Shown one piece after another: positions 17,160-24,887 of a stretch of DNA of 64,000 bases. The notes below the pieces were generated by a model that had not been told where the DNA came from, searched no databases, and saw only the letters and a list, made by a program, of their open reading frames with translations. The translations under genes were made by a program, and so were the position numbers. Numbering within the stretch: the stretch's first letter is position 1; every line of letters starts with the position of its first letter. This DNA comes from Providencia rettgeri (lineage in GTDB: Bacteria; Pseudomonadota; Gammaproteobacteria; Enterobacterales; Enterobacteriaceae): the NCBI GenBank assembly GCA_900455085.1, contig UGTZ01000001.1, positions 3,006,501 to 3,070,500 of the forward strand, given 5' to 3'.

Positions 17160-17519
17160 TTAGTTCAATTTGTATCCATACTCTTCACATTGTTCAATAA
17201 CACTGCGATACTTATATTCATTATCACCAACCAGAACAACTCTACGTAAGTCAATGTTACCTACAGGCTCAGGCATTGATGTGATGAAAGGGATTGTTTC
17301 TTTATTGGATTTAGCGACTAAACCGCAATATGCATCATACGGATTAGCAATCATTTTACCGAGTTTGAACTTTGCAGATATTGGTAATTTAAGGTGGTTT
17401 TTTATTAGGCTAACTACCTTTGCTTCTTCTTCCTTATTTAGACCTCTCTCTGCTGCTAAAGCACTGCTTGATACAGCCATAATTGAGATGGCTAGTACTA
17501 CTGAGAATAATTTACTCAT
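17160..17519 (-). CDS. Secreted hypothetical protein with two cysteines
   Basis: The 119-residue product has a clear signal peptide (MSKLFSVVLAISIMAVSSSALA) and a mature domain with LIKNHLKLPISAKF and a Cys pair (YCGLVAKSN and EQCEEYGY) that may form a disulfide in the periplasm. GAGGGGG precedes the ATG. I do not recognise the family. It lies between hdeA and the second yagU, so it may be part of the same periplasmic stress cargo. Confidence 0.65.
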   Translation of the reverse strand: MSKLFSVVLAISIMAVSSSALAAERGLNKEEEAKVVSLIKNHLKLPISAKFKLGKMIANPYDAYCGLVAKSNKETIPFITSMPEPVGNIDLRRVVLVGDNEYKYRSVIEQCEEYGYKLN

Positions 17520-17886
17520 TAAATTACCCCCTCATTAAATATGAACATCAGATATCTATTTAATTTAGATAGATAATATTATTAAAGATTAAATAATGAG
17601 GCAATAAAAAACCCCGCTTAATGAATCATCCAACTTTATGGGGTCAGATCACATCGCAAGGTTTCATTCTATAAGTTAGGTGACAACGTATTCACTCTTA
17701 TCACAATAACATCGAATTTACGTAGCGCACTAGTACTTTTTATGAATATATTGGATGTAAAAAAGCCCGCGATTGCAGGCCTTGAATTGGTTTTATGCGA
17801 CTAGTTATAGAATGTCCATTTTCGGAAAAAAATAAGTCAGTTCCGGACAAAATGCAACACTCTATACCAGTGAGTGCAAGTATTTT
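17520..17886. other. Intergenic stretch with hairpins
   Basis: No gene is seen. A loose stem of ACCCCGC with GTGGGGT-type sequence (about 17611-17645) and an AGCCCGC/GCAGGCCT hairpin (about 17764-17782) could be terminators of phage-era transcripts. Confidence 0.3.
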
Positions 17887-18438
17887 TTATCGTACAGTCC
17901 AGCTACCACGTATAGGGCGAGCAAAAGATGCTAAAACTGCAATGAGACATATTTCTATAGATACAGCCCAATAAATATGTCCTAAAATCTCGCTAACTAA
18001 TTCATAACCATTTAAATTCCAGAGCCAACCAACTTTACCCTCATTATATGAGGGATGACGAAATCCAAATAATGGGATCATTATTCCATGAGCAAATATT
18101 GTGATCAAAACACCATATAATACACCATAAAACATTCGAATTTTAGGCAGATAAGCTGATATAAAGACGTATACAAAAGCGAACGCAAAACTAAATAACC
18201 AATGGTATAAGGTTACAGCACCACCGACCAATGATCCCTGATAAAAATAATCAAGAGAATGAGAATTGATGCCTAACCAACTAAACCACGCATCAATATT
18301 CGCTGCTGGTGGTGATATTTCACCTGCAACTCTCGGAGGCATATTCACTTCAGAGCCCCATTTAACTAATGAGCTAATGAAGCCACCAATAATAGTTCCC
18401 CAAACAACTATCTTTAAATTTATCTTATTACTCCACAT
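17887..18438 (-). CDS. yagU: YagU family inner membrane protein, copy 2
   Basis: A 183-residue DUF1440 protein with GTIIGGFISSLVKWGSEV, MPPRVAGEISPP, SAYLPKIRMFYGVLYG and a C-terminal VSEILGHIYWAVSIEI. About four membrane helices are predicted. It is closer to E. coli YagU at KWGSEVNMPPR than copy 1 is. I start it at the ATG 18438, five bases after GAGGTGG, rather than at the GTG 18447 that overlaps that site. It lies directly downstream of the Q antiterminator remnant on the same strand. Confidence 0.85.
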   Translation of the reverse strand: MWSNKINLKIVVWGTIIGGFISSLVKWGSEVNMPPRVAGEISPPAANIDAWFSWLGINSHSLDYFYQGSLVGGAVTLYHWLFSFAFAFVYVFISAYLPKIRMFYGVLYGVLITIFAHGIMIPLFGFRHPSYNEGKVGWLWNLNGYELVSEILGHIYWAVSIEICLIAVLASFARPIRGSWTVR

Positions 18439-18536
18439 AAATACCACCTCATGTAAATTTACAAGTTTTTATTTTTACACCAAATAACATTAAATTTACA
18501 GTTTTAAAATAATTTGAATTTAATTAATTACTAAAA

Positions 18537-19308
18537 CTATTTAATTGTTCGACTAAATGCTTGTTCTGCCATACTTTCCTCAACAAAACACTTACTTATC
18601 AATATTTCATAGAACGGCTTCCAATTTCTACGCTATGTTCTTTCGTTAAGGTCAGGTACTAAATGTCTTATTGCTTTAAATGCTACAGATGACGGTACAC
18701 GATTGAAGCCACGCCCAGCACAACGAGAACAATCTTTATAAACTGGTGTCACTTGTAATTCACTCTGAACTTCATCTAAGACCTTGCCCTCCCTTTACAA
18801 CGACAACGGTTTATTAATTGGCTCTTACTATTACATGACTCACAAATCACTTTTTTAGTTTCCACAACATCGCGCTCTGTATTGGTATATCGCTTGGGCT
18901 GGCTCTTGGAAAATGACGGAAAAATAGCTTCCCTCGTTGAATACTTTGTTGTAGTAATTTTTTATCAAGCATTCCTTTCCCACTACATGCTGAACACTGG
19001 CAAACCGAACCTGCTGATCGAGCGTAATCCTCAAAAGTCATTTTAGACAGAACAATTAAACAGTAGCCCAATTTATTGCCAGCAGCTTTGCGAACTAATT
19101 TAGGCGCTATTTTTAGCGCATATTGAGTCAAGCCCTCCACGGTAGAAAATTTATCCTCTTCACTGACATCATTTTTAGCCAGAAAGGCTGTCATCCCAAA
19201 CTTAGCTCGTGATTCGGTCATCCCGATCGCAGCCATAATATCAGTACCCGTTAAACGGTCTGGTGACGTACAACTGGCTGAGTCACTAAATATTGTTTTA
19301 TTCTTTTA
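18537..19308 (-). pseudogene. Phage late antiterminator Q (phage 82 type), decayed
   Basis: Q proteins let RNA polymerase read through terminators into phage late genes. Pieces in three frames reconstruct a Q82-type protein. First comes SDSASCTSPDRLTGTD and MAAIGMTESRAKFGM (18847-19302), with the zinc-finger start CQCSACSGKG. Then a shifted frame reads RYTNTERDVVETKKVICESC (about 18800-18910). A further shift gives VLDEVQSELQ, CSRCAGRGFNRVPSSVAFKA and the C-terminal FVEESMAEQAFSRTIK. At least two frameshifts and one TAG (where Trp is expected) separate them, and the first ~20 residues are lost. It is transcribed toward the lysis genes, the usual lambdoid order. Confidence 0.85.
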
Positions 19309-19401
19309 ATAGACATACCAATCTAACATAATGGAATTTCAAATATGAAAAACACTAATGAAAATATCATCATTTTACCGCTTTACTGATAGGAATATGT
19401 A

Positions 19402-20295
19402 ATGAAATCATCATACTCAAGGCCATTACTTTTGCTTTATGCAATCTACGCATGTAGTTCTTACAGTGATGAAAATTTAAATGCTGGATATTCAAAACTA
19501 CTAGCTCTTTCATTGACTGATGATATTAGCGCCTCAAAACTTAATGCTGATGGATTTAACTACGAGAAATATTCTTTTCCATATGAATTCAAAAATCTTT
19601 ATGTAGAAGATGATTATTCCTTTTCTGTACAGTTAAAAAGTAATTACCTCAAAGTTAAATCTTCACCAATCAACATTGATTCTGTGGGTAGTCTACGTGC
19701 ACGTTGGGATATTTTTAGTGTCTCAGCATCACCAAAGGTTGCTTACCAAATAAATGAAAGGTTTAGTCTAGAAAATGAGCTTGAGTTTGGTTATGCAAAT
19801 ATGAGTAACAAATCCTTATTTCATGGCAACCAGCAAATGAAAGAGATATTACGTGATGAGGGTTTACTAGATTGGAATGTAAACTCATTTCATATAACCC
19901 CTAAAGTTGGAGTGAAAAACACAAATAAGCTAGACAATAATGATGAAATAAACATATACGGTCATGTGTCGTATATGTTTGCTAATGGCTTTAGGAATGA
20001 AAAAAAACTAAACGTTAATAGTAATACCGGAACATGGTCGATTGGCGGTGAATATATTATGACTGACCTAATAAGATTAAATGAGATAAATTTCAATCTA
20101 ATCTTATCTAATGACATCGGTGGTTTCTATGGAAAAGACTATAGAGAGCTGTCATTTGGATTTATTAATAACACCTCGTTAGCATTAGAAACCCACATTA
20201 ATATTTATGATAATCAAGTAAAAGTACGAGCTGGAATAGGCTACCTATCAAGCGATAATGCCCATGGTATAGCCATAACATTTGGAATTAGATAA
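19402..20295 (+). CDS. Predicted outer membrane beta-barrel protein
   Basis: The 297-residue product starts with a signal-like segment (RPLLLLYAIYACSSYS; the Cys may instead make it a lipoprotein). It continues with alternating hydrophobic/polar strands such as FSVSASPKVAYQIN, INIYGHVSYMF and VKVRAGIGYLSS, and ends with a C-terminal aromatic/hydrophobic strand (HGIAITFGIR). This resembles a solitary autotransporter-type barrel without a passenger. AGGAATATG precedes the ATG. It has no operon partners and lies between the Q remnant and duplicated module copy B. A role in envelope modification of the lysogen is possible but unproven. Confidence 0.55.
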   Translation: MKSSYSRPLLLLYAIYACSSYSDENLNAGYSKLLALSLTDDISASKLNADGFNYEKYSFPYEFKNLYVEDDYSFSVQLKSNYLKVKSSPINIDSVGSLRARWDIFSVSASPKVAYQINERFSLENELEFGYANMSNKSLFHGNQQMKEILRDEGLLDWNVNSFHITPKVGVKNTNKLDNNDEINIYGHVSYMFANGFRNEKKLNVNSNTGTWSIGGEYIMTDLIRLNEINFNLILSNDIGGFYGKDYRELSFGFINNTSLALETHINIYDNQVKVRAGIGYLSSDNAHGIAITFGIR

Positions 20296-20537
20296 CTTCT
20301 ACATAAGTAAGATTGCCTATATCGGCAACTGCTATACTCTTGGTGTTGATTTGCCTTGATGATACGGGGTTATCCCGCATGTATCTATAGCTATTGATTA
20401 TGGTTAATTTCGGTAAATCGACGGAATCAAGATATCACTGATTGATAGCTCTTAATTCTGTCACAAAACCAGATTCTCCCTCATTGGTCATCGTTTCAGT
20501 GACCAATGGTAATAGGTAGCAACGGATTGTTTTTGTT

Positions 20538-20562
20538 GCAAGAGGTCACAGTGACCTCTTGC
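20538..20562. promoter_or_regulatory. Perfect 25-bp palindrome unique to module copy B
   Basis: GCAAGAGGTCAC, one base, then GTGACCTCTTGC. Both module copies share a second inverted repeat nearby (CATTGGTCA ... TGACCAATG; 3239 region and 20481 region) with the same GGTCA half-site, so a dimeric repressor could bind both. Confidence 0.45.
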
Positions 20563-20687
20563 CTTGTCACAACTCATTGATGTAACTACAAACGGTCAAT
20601 TTGACTGCCTGAAACCTTATAGTAAACTTGTAGTTAGTTTCCATTTGCTAAAGTGCGTTTTCACTGTAAACCATTGTGGAAACCTCT

Positions 20688-20759
20688 CCGTAACATCCCC
20701 CTTTAATCTTGCCGTAATCATGCCGTTCAATCACATTATACGGACCATAATAGGACCGT
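20688..20759 (+). promoter_or_regulatory. Phased CCGT motifs, copy B
   Basis: CCGT occurs at 20688, 20712, 20723 and 20756, with spacings of 24, 11 and 33 bases. These correspond to the array in copy A, with three motifs lost by substitution or deletion. Confidence 0.4.
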
Positions 20760-20926
20760 TATTTTAGCTTTGGTTATTCATGTTCAGAGTAGATAAACTA
20801 TTGATTTACTAAGTAACGCATATTTGCGTCACGGTAACTTATTAGTATCTACAGATTACAACAAAATATCATTTAATGAATATGGGCAACTAATCACCCA
20901 TATTGCCAATGAGGTATCAAGCAAAC

Positions 20927-21499
20927 CTATTTATTTTTACTTTTTTTCCAAATTATAAAATGAATAATCCCTAAACCACCGTGACCATAAATATAAATCT
21001 CAATTAAAATTGTGAGTGATTTATGAATACTTCTAGCCTCTAAAGCAAATGGAGACTGCTGTAACCATAGAAAAAACCATGCAATACCAGACAAAATAAC
21101 AATTGATAAAGCACCTAACCCTAGCCCTTGAACTGTCGCGGCAAGCCCTTTAGGTGAGCTGTCTGGTAGCTTTTTAGCTAAAAGAGAGTTTATATCTTCT
21201 TTGATTTGCTTAAAATCCCCCCAGAGATAGGGATAAAAATATCTAAACCCTCTCTGGTGAAAACATAACACGACAAAAAAGAACGTTAAGAAAAAAAGCA
21301 CAAAGCCTGAAACGATATGAATCCAAGTAAATAAATAAGTCTCTTCAAAAAACGGAATAACTACTGACTTAGTACCCGTCATCCAATTACTAACAATGAT
21401 TTGCGATATCACTAAGAGTAGAATTAACATATGTAAAATTCTTATTCTTTTAGTCTGATAAAGACCAAAAAAATCCCAAATCGATTTTAATATGCTCAC
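20927..21499 (-). CDS. Cytochrome b561-like integral membrane protein, copy B
   Basis: The 190-residue sequence is identical to the product of 3656-4228 except near the N-terminus (MSILKSI instead of MGIFKSI). The same four helices and haem-ligand-like His residues are present, and the same hairpin follows it. With both copies intact and their leaders divergent, the two genes may make the same protein under different control. Confidence 0.65.
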   Translation of the reverse strand: MSILKSIWDFFGLYQTKRIRILHMLILLLVISQIIVSNWMTGTKSVVIPFFEETYLFTWIHIVSGFVLFFLTFFFVVLCFHQRGFRYFYPYLWGDFKQIKEDINSLLAKKLPDSSPKGLAATVQGLGLGALSIVILSGIAWFFLWLQQSPFALEARSIHKSLTILIEIYIYGHGGLGIIHFIIWKKSKNK

Positions 21500-21659
21500 A
21501 ATGCTTCACCTTTTTATAATATTTCTCACAGAAACAATTTAATAGCTTATAACACTCTTGTTTATGGCCTTAAGTCCTAAGCGTAGAATATTTTATATGA
21601 AATATAATTCATATCTACCAATTAATTAGAATCATCCTTTTAAGATGATTACATTTATT

Positions 21660-21880
21660 GTTATGAGATGTTTTTATTATCAGTATGAAATTAATACTCA
21701 GAGGACAAATTTGTCTTGTGGTTACTTTTGGTGGTTACCAGAGTGGTTACTTTTATCTCATGGTCATTATTAGAATATTGCCAGCCAGTGATGAGCCTCC
21801 AATTTCAGAGCCTCACGCCCCCTTGAGATTAAGGAGTCCAATTTAGCCGCCTCATGTCTCCTTGATTTCAAGGCAACCTA
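21660..21880. other. Non-coding stretch with GTGGTTAC repeats
   Basis: GTGGTTAC occurs three times at 21718-21752, spaced about 13-18 bases apart, followed by two similar segments around 21795-21870 (GAGCCTC...CTTGAGATTAAGG and CCTCATGTCTCCTTGATTTCAAGG). These could be recombinase or regulator sites of a small element. No gene is seen. Confidence 0.35.
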
Positions 21881-22069
21881 TTATCGTTTCGGTGCTGGCT
21901 TCGTCCATTGGTAGGTAGGTGCTGTCATTCTACGCCTGTGACGCTCTTTAGTCTGTATTGTCTGGGATACACCTGTTCTAATCGCTAACCTATTGCGTCC
22001 ATTGAGTGATTGCCCTTGCTGGTGGGCCAACTCCATCATAACGGCTTCTATTGCTTCACGTTGTAACAT
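21881..22069 (-). CDS. Small hypothetical protein, mobile-element type
   Basis: A 62-residue basic protein (MLQREAIEAVMMELAHQQGQ..., tail rich in Arg and Lys) with GAGG seven bases before the ATG, a good translation start. Not recognised. It diverges from the next small gene across 90 bases, a layout seen in early control regions of small elements. Confidence 0.5.
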   Translation of the reverse strand: MLQREAIEAVMMELAHQQGQSLNGRNRLAIRTGVSQTIQTKERHRRRMTAPTYQWTKPAPKR

Positions 22070-22159
22070 GGCTATACCTCAAAGGTGTTGTGATTATCGC
22101 TATACCTTGATTGTGCTGAATTGGAACAATCAAAGCCCATCATTCCACTAGCATAAAAC

Positions 22160-22378
22160 ATGCTGGCTGGCAAGGCAGATATCCCACCGTATACCTATAA
22201 TGAGTCTGCTGTCGTTTCTGTGGTTAATTTGGTGCTATCAGAGGGCATAGATAACGAACGCATTATCGCTGAAAGGATTAACGAGGCTGGCTATCAAACT
22301 AAAGGAGCTAAAGCGTGGGATAAGCATATTTATTCAGCGTGGAAACGCCACAAAAGTATTACTGGAGCGTTAAATTAA
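22160..22378 (+). CDS. Small protein resembling part of a recombinase/HTH domain
   Basis: A 72-residue frame whose second half (ERIIAERINEAGYQTKGAKAW) recalls the helix-turn-helix segment of the serine-recombinase 'Recombinase' domain, where resistance to G..T..G.W spacing is common. It lacks any catalytic part. The ribosome site is weak, so it may be a fragment or a small DNA-binding protein partnered with the divergent gene. Confidence 0.4.
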   Translation: MLAGKADIPPYTYNESAVVSVVNLVLSEGIDNERIIAERINEAGYQTKGAKAWDKHIYSAWKRHKSITGALN

Positions 22379-22884
22379 ATATGTACAGACGATATTCCGT
22401 TTACTAACTTAATCATTTAACATCTGTTTTTTTAATAACAAAGTTCATTAAATTGTAGTTATCTTACCTCTCAGGTTGAAACCTTCAAACAATAGATTGC
22501 ATTAAGATTAATTCATAAAATAATAGAGAATTAACTTTTTTAGATACTTGTTATGTAACTAAACCATTCCTAATTCACAACCAAGCACATAAAGCTAACC
22601 CTCAATATCATGAGCTAGCTAACCATTTCCCAGAATTACTTATAGATATAAGTAAGTTACTTAAGTAACAAAACTTAATAAAAACTAAAATAACTGAGAG
22701 AATTACTTGTTTTCAGTAATTCAGTGTTGCGGAAGATTTATAGAGAAAAAGGCTTTGTTAGTAAAAATGGCGCTTTAGGACATTATTTGTATTAGTTTGA
22801 ATTATGTCAATAATAGAAGTCTTGAATGAATATTCAAAAATAGTTTAAATATTTAAATCAATTACGTTTCGGAGATACACCGCT
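22379..22884. other. AT-rich stretch with a coding scrap and hairpins
   Basis: A start-less open frame at 22519-22668 (plus) reads like a protein C-terminus (AHKANPQYHELANHFPELLI then a stop). It is followed by a 14-bp palindrome GTTACTTAAGTAAC and by a hairpin GAATTACT/AGTAATTC (about 22702-22724). No complete gene is visible. Confidence 0.3.
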
Positions 22885-23331
22885 ATGGATAAAAATCCAC
22901 CGTCTGATTCGATGATTCTGGACAAGCCTGTCACTGATCCTGATGAGGATCGCTATGGTTTTCGCTATGTTGTCCAACAGTTGGCTCATGCTATTGCGGG
23001 GATTGGGCGTGAGGGGAGTGCCGTTATTGGTATCGAAGGGGCTTGGGGGGCAGGAAAAACTAGCTTGCTTAGCTTACTACGCACCGCTCTGGAAAATAGA
23101 TAAGAAGATAAAACTCACGTATTGATGATTTCTCCTTGGCTAGATGGGGAAGGCAATAGCCCAGTAGAATCTTTACTGAAACCTGTAGCTGCTATTATCG
23201 CTATTGAGGAAGAAAATCGTCTTTCCGCGAGTCAGCGTCGCAGACATAAACAGAAAAAATCCCTTACATCTACAGTAGAAACAATCTTACATTGTACTAA
23301 GTCCACAGCTCAACTCATCTCCTACCAATAG
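22885..23331 (+). pseudogene. KAP-family P-loop NTPase, N-terminal fragment with an in-frame stop
   Basis: The frame encodes the start of a KAP-type NTPase: DPDEDRYGFRYVVQQLAHAI, then Walker A GIEGAWGAGKTSLLSLL. An in-frame TAA follows (23101-23103) and the same frame continues with THVLMISPWLDGEGNSPVESLL. Sequence similarity stops by 23331, so about three quarters of the protein, including Walker B, is missing. KAP NTPases occur in antiphage and membrane-associated systems, but this copy cannot work. A ribosome site (CGGAG) precedes the ATG. Confidence 0.75.
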
Positions 23332-23332
23332 G

Positions 23333-23560
23333 CTTCAGATTTATGAGCAACCCGATAAAACGTCCAAGTCTATCAACTATCAGACCACATCAGGAAAAGA
23401 ACGATTCTGGGTCGCTGAATGAACGGCTGATGAACAATGGCCGCAACTCTACCATGCCATAACGCTTTTTGACGATTTGCCTGAATCGGCTAAACTTGGA
23501 TGGGTCAGTACCACGAACATAGATACATTGGGGATAGTTGAGTGTATGACTAAGAATTAA
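23333..23560 (+). pseudogene. Unidentified gene remnant
   Basis: A start-less frame of 76 codons (LQIYEQPDKTSKSINYQ..., ...WPQLYHAITLFDDLPESAK...) with one in-frame TGA at 23420-23422, where Trp would fit. It is protein-like but I cannot name it; it could be the far end of the KAP gene after an internal deletion or another gene. Confidence 0.35.
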
Positions 23561-23686
23561 AAGGCATGATAAAGTAATAATCGAAGGTGGGTAATACAGC
23601 AGTAACCTCACCTTCATTATTGCCCGTCTCAATTCGAACTCACAATATACCTGTATTGAGTCCAATCCTCGCCAATATAATCGGAG

Positions 23687-23795
23687 GGAAACCAAAATAA
23701 AATGGCATACTGGATGGTATGCCGACAAAACCCTAAAAAGAAAAATGCCATGCTAATCAATAGCATGGCATTAAATTTTGGCGGAGGAGGAGAGA
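23687..23795 (-). repeat. tRNA-proximal attachment repeat: serT 3' end and terminator
   Basis: This matches 1071-1172 and overlaps the last ~17 bases of tRNA-Ser. The hairpin at 23745-23771 is the serT terminator on the minus strand, followed by TTTTTCTTTTT. In the distal copy the outer stem pair is C-G instead of T-A (ACGCC/GGCGT against ATGCC/GGCAT), a compensatory change that keeps the stem. Confidence 0.8.
23745..23771 (-). terminator. serT terminator
   Basis: On the minus strand the stem ATGCCATGCTA with TAGCATGGCAT is followed by a T-rich tract (23733-23745). It lies eight bases after the tRNA 3' end. Confidence 0.8.
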
Positions 23796-23866
23796 TTCGA
23801 ACTCTCGGATGGTTTCCCATCGGCGGTTTTCAAGACCGCTGCCTTCAGCCGCTCGGCCACCCCTCC
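23779..23866 (-). tRNA. serT: tRNA-Ser (anticodon UGA)
   Basis: The 88-nt minus-strand gene starts GGAGGGGTGGCCGAG, has the anticodon stem-loop GCGGTCTTGAAAACCGC with anticodon TGA, a class II variable arm, the T-loop GTTCGAATC and encoded CCA. The acceptor stem GGAGGGG/CTCCTCC is complete. serT lies next to tusE/yccA in E. coli, so this is the native location, and it is the integration target of the island. Confidence 0.97.
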
Positions 23867-23878
23867 GCAATGACGTGC

Positions 23879-23907
23879 ACTATAAACATCCTCTCATTGG
23901 ATGTAAA
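23879..23907 (-). promoter_or_regulatory. serT promoter
   Basis: On the minus strand TTTACA (complement of 23902-23907) and TATAGT (complement of 23879-23884) are 17 bases apart. They are followed by a GC-rich discriminator and the tRNA 12 bases downstream, a near-consensus sigma-70 stable-RNA promoter. Confidence 0.8.
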
Positions 23908-24049
23908 CCCCTAATTTGATCATTCGCTTTAAAAATATACGTCTTTCATACTGTTAGATGAAAATATCGACATTCTAACGACTTTACTTGGGTTATATCC
24001 CAATTTTTGCTAAATTTACGTTCTAATTTTATTTGAGTTGAATAAGAAT

Positions 24050-24379
24050 ATGTTGGTTTTTAATAATCAAGAAATAGAAACAGATGCGCAAGGTTACCTG
24101 CTTGATAGCCAACAATGGAGTGAAGAATTAATCCCTTTACTCGCGCAGCAAGAAGATATTGAAATTACTAATGAACACCTAGAAATTATCCGTTTCGTCA
24201 GGAATTTCTACTTGGAATTTAATACCTCACCGGCTATCCGTATGTTGGTTAAAGCAGTTTCTCAACAATTTGGGGAAGAAAAAGGCAATAGCCGCTATTT
24301 ATACCGGCTATTTCCAAAAGGCCCAGCTAAGCAAGCCACTAAACTTGCTGGCCTGCCAAAACCGGTGAAATGTATTTAA
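24050..24379 (+). CDS. tusE: tRNA 2-thiouridine sulfurtransferase TusE
   Basis: TusE receives sulfur from the TusBCD complex and passes it to MnmA for 2-thiolation of U34 in tRNAs. The 109-residue product matches the family length, with FYLEFNTSPAIRMLVK, GNSRYLYRLFPKGPAKQATK and the active Cys second from the end (PVKCI). I start at ATG 24050; a TTG 12 bases upstream is unlikely. A hairpin (AATAGCGGA/TCCGCTATT) overlapping the end of the convergent yccX probably stops transcription of both. Confidence 0.95.
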   Translation: MLVFNNQEIETDAQGYLLDSQQWSEELIPLLAQQEDIEITNEHLEIIRFVRNFYLEFNTSPAIRMLVKAVSQQFGEEKGNSRYLYRLFPKGPAKQATKLAGLPKPVKCI

Positions 24380-24386
24380 TTTATTG

Positions 24387-24665
24387 CTAATAGCGGACAC
24401 TAAAATCCGCTATTGGCTCAGCTTTCCAATTTTCGGTGAAAAAATGGTCTATCTTTGCTCCCGGAGGACCACCCGCTTTCAGCCAGTCATCAACAAACTC
24501 AATATCTTGCTCTGAGCCATAAACAGCTAACTTAACGCTGCCGTCATCCCGGTTACACACAAAGCCTTTTATGCCATTCTGATTAGCCCAATGATAGGTT
24601 TGGTAACGAAACCCAACCCCTTGAACACGACCATAAATATAAAAATAACGACCAGATGCAGTCAT
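24387..24665 (-). CDS. yccX: Acylphosphatase YccX
   Basis: Acylphosphatase hydrolyses carboxyl-phosphate bonds. The 92-residue product has the signature GRVQGVGFRY with the catalytic Arg and CNRDDGSV with the catalytic Asn. I chose ATG 24665, five bases after GGAGG; the ATG at 24677 overlaps that site. It converges on tusE with seven bases between stops. Confidence 0.95.
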   Translation of the reverse strand: MTASGRYFYIYGRVQGVGFRYQTYHWANQNGIKGFVCNRDDGSVKLAVYGSEQDIEFVDDWLKAGGPPGAKIDHFFTENWKAEPIADFSVRY

Positions 24666-24819
24666 GTGAGCCTCCATTGTCAGAGCATATTGTATTGATA
24701 CCTTCTTTTAACAGTTGTTTTTTATTCATTGAACAGATAATCTGCTAAATGAGGCACTGCTTTTGATAGTTACGTATAAAGACAGTGTATTGCGTTATTG
24801 ATAATTGTCCATATCTTAG

Positions 24820-24848
24820 CTTGAAAACGCGTAGCACTGCCCATATAT
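24820..24848 (+). promoter_or_regulatory. Sigma-32 heat-shock promoter of hspQ
   Basis: CTTGAAA (24820-24826) and CCCATATA (24840-24847) are 13 bases apart, matching the sigma-32 consensus CTTGAA ... CCCATNT. The hspQ start follows 38 bases downstream. Confidence 0.8.
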
Positions 24849-24887
24849 AGTTTGAAGTATAAGCAAGGCTTTTAGGAGGTCGCTATG

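Larger units (their letters stand above)
20357..21659. repeat. Duplicated 1.3 kb module, copy B
   Basis: Same layout and orientation as 3114-4389. About 20749-21487 looks identical to copy A. The leader is diverged and carries an extra ~50 bp with a perfect palindrome at 20538-20562. Copy A ends at the integrase remnant and copy B ends in front of a region with three GTGGTTAC repeats, so both copies lie beside recombination-prone ends. Confidence 0.85.

Noticed and set aside
20564..20767. 67-codon frame in the leader of module copy B
   Set aside because: Not conserved in copy A because of indels, so it is not under coding selection.
23390..23728. 112-codon minus-strand frame beside serT
   Set aside because: It overlaps a better plus-strand remnant and the attachment repeat, and has no protein-like pattern.
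23879..24049. yccA gene expected next to serT
   Set aside because: E. coli has yccA between tusE and serT, but the 170 bases here hold only promoters.
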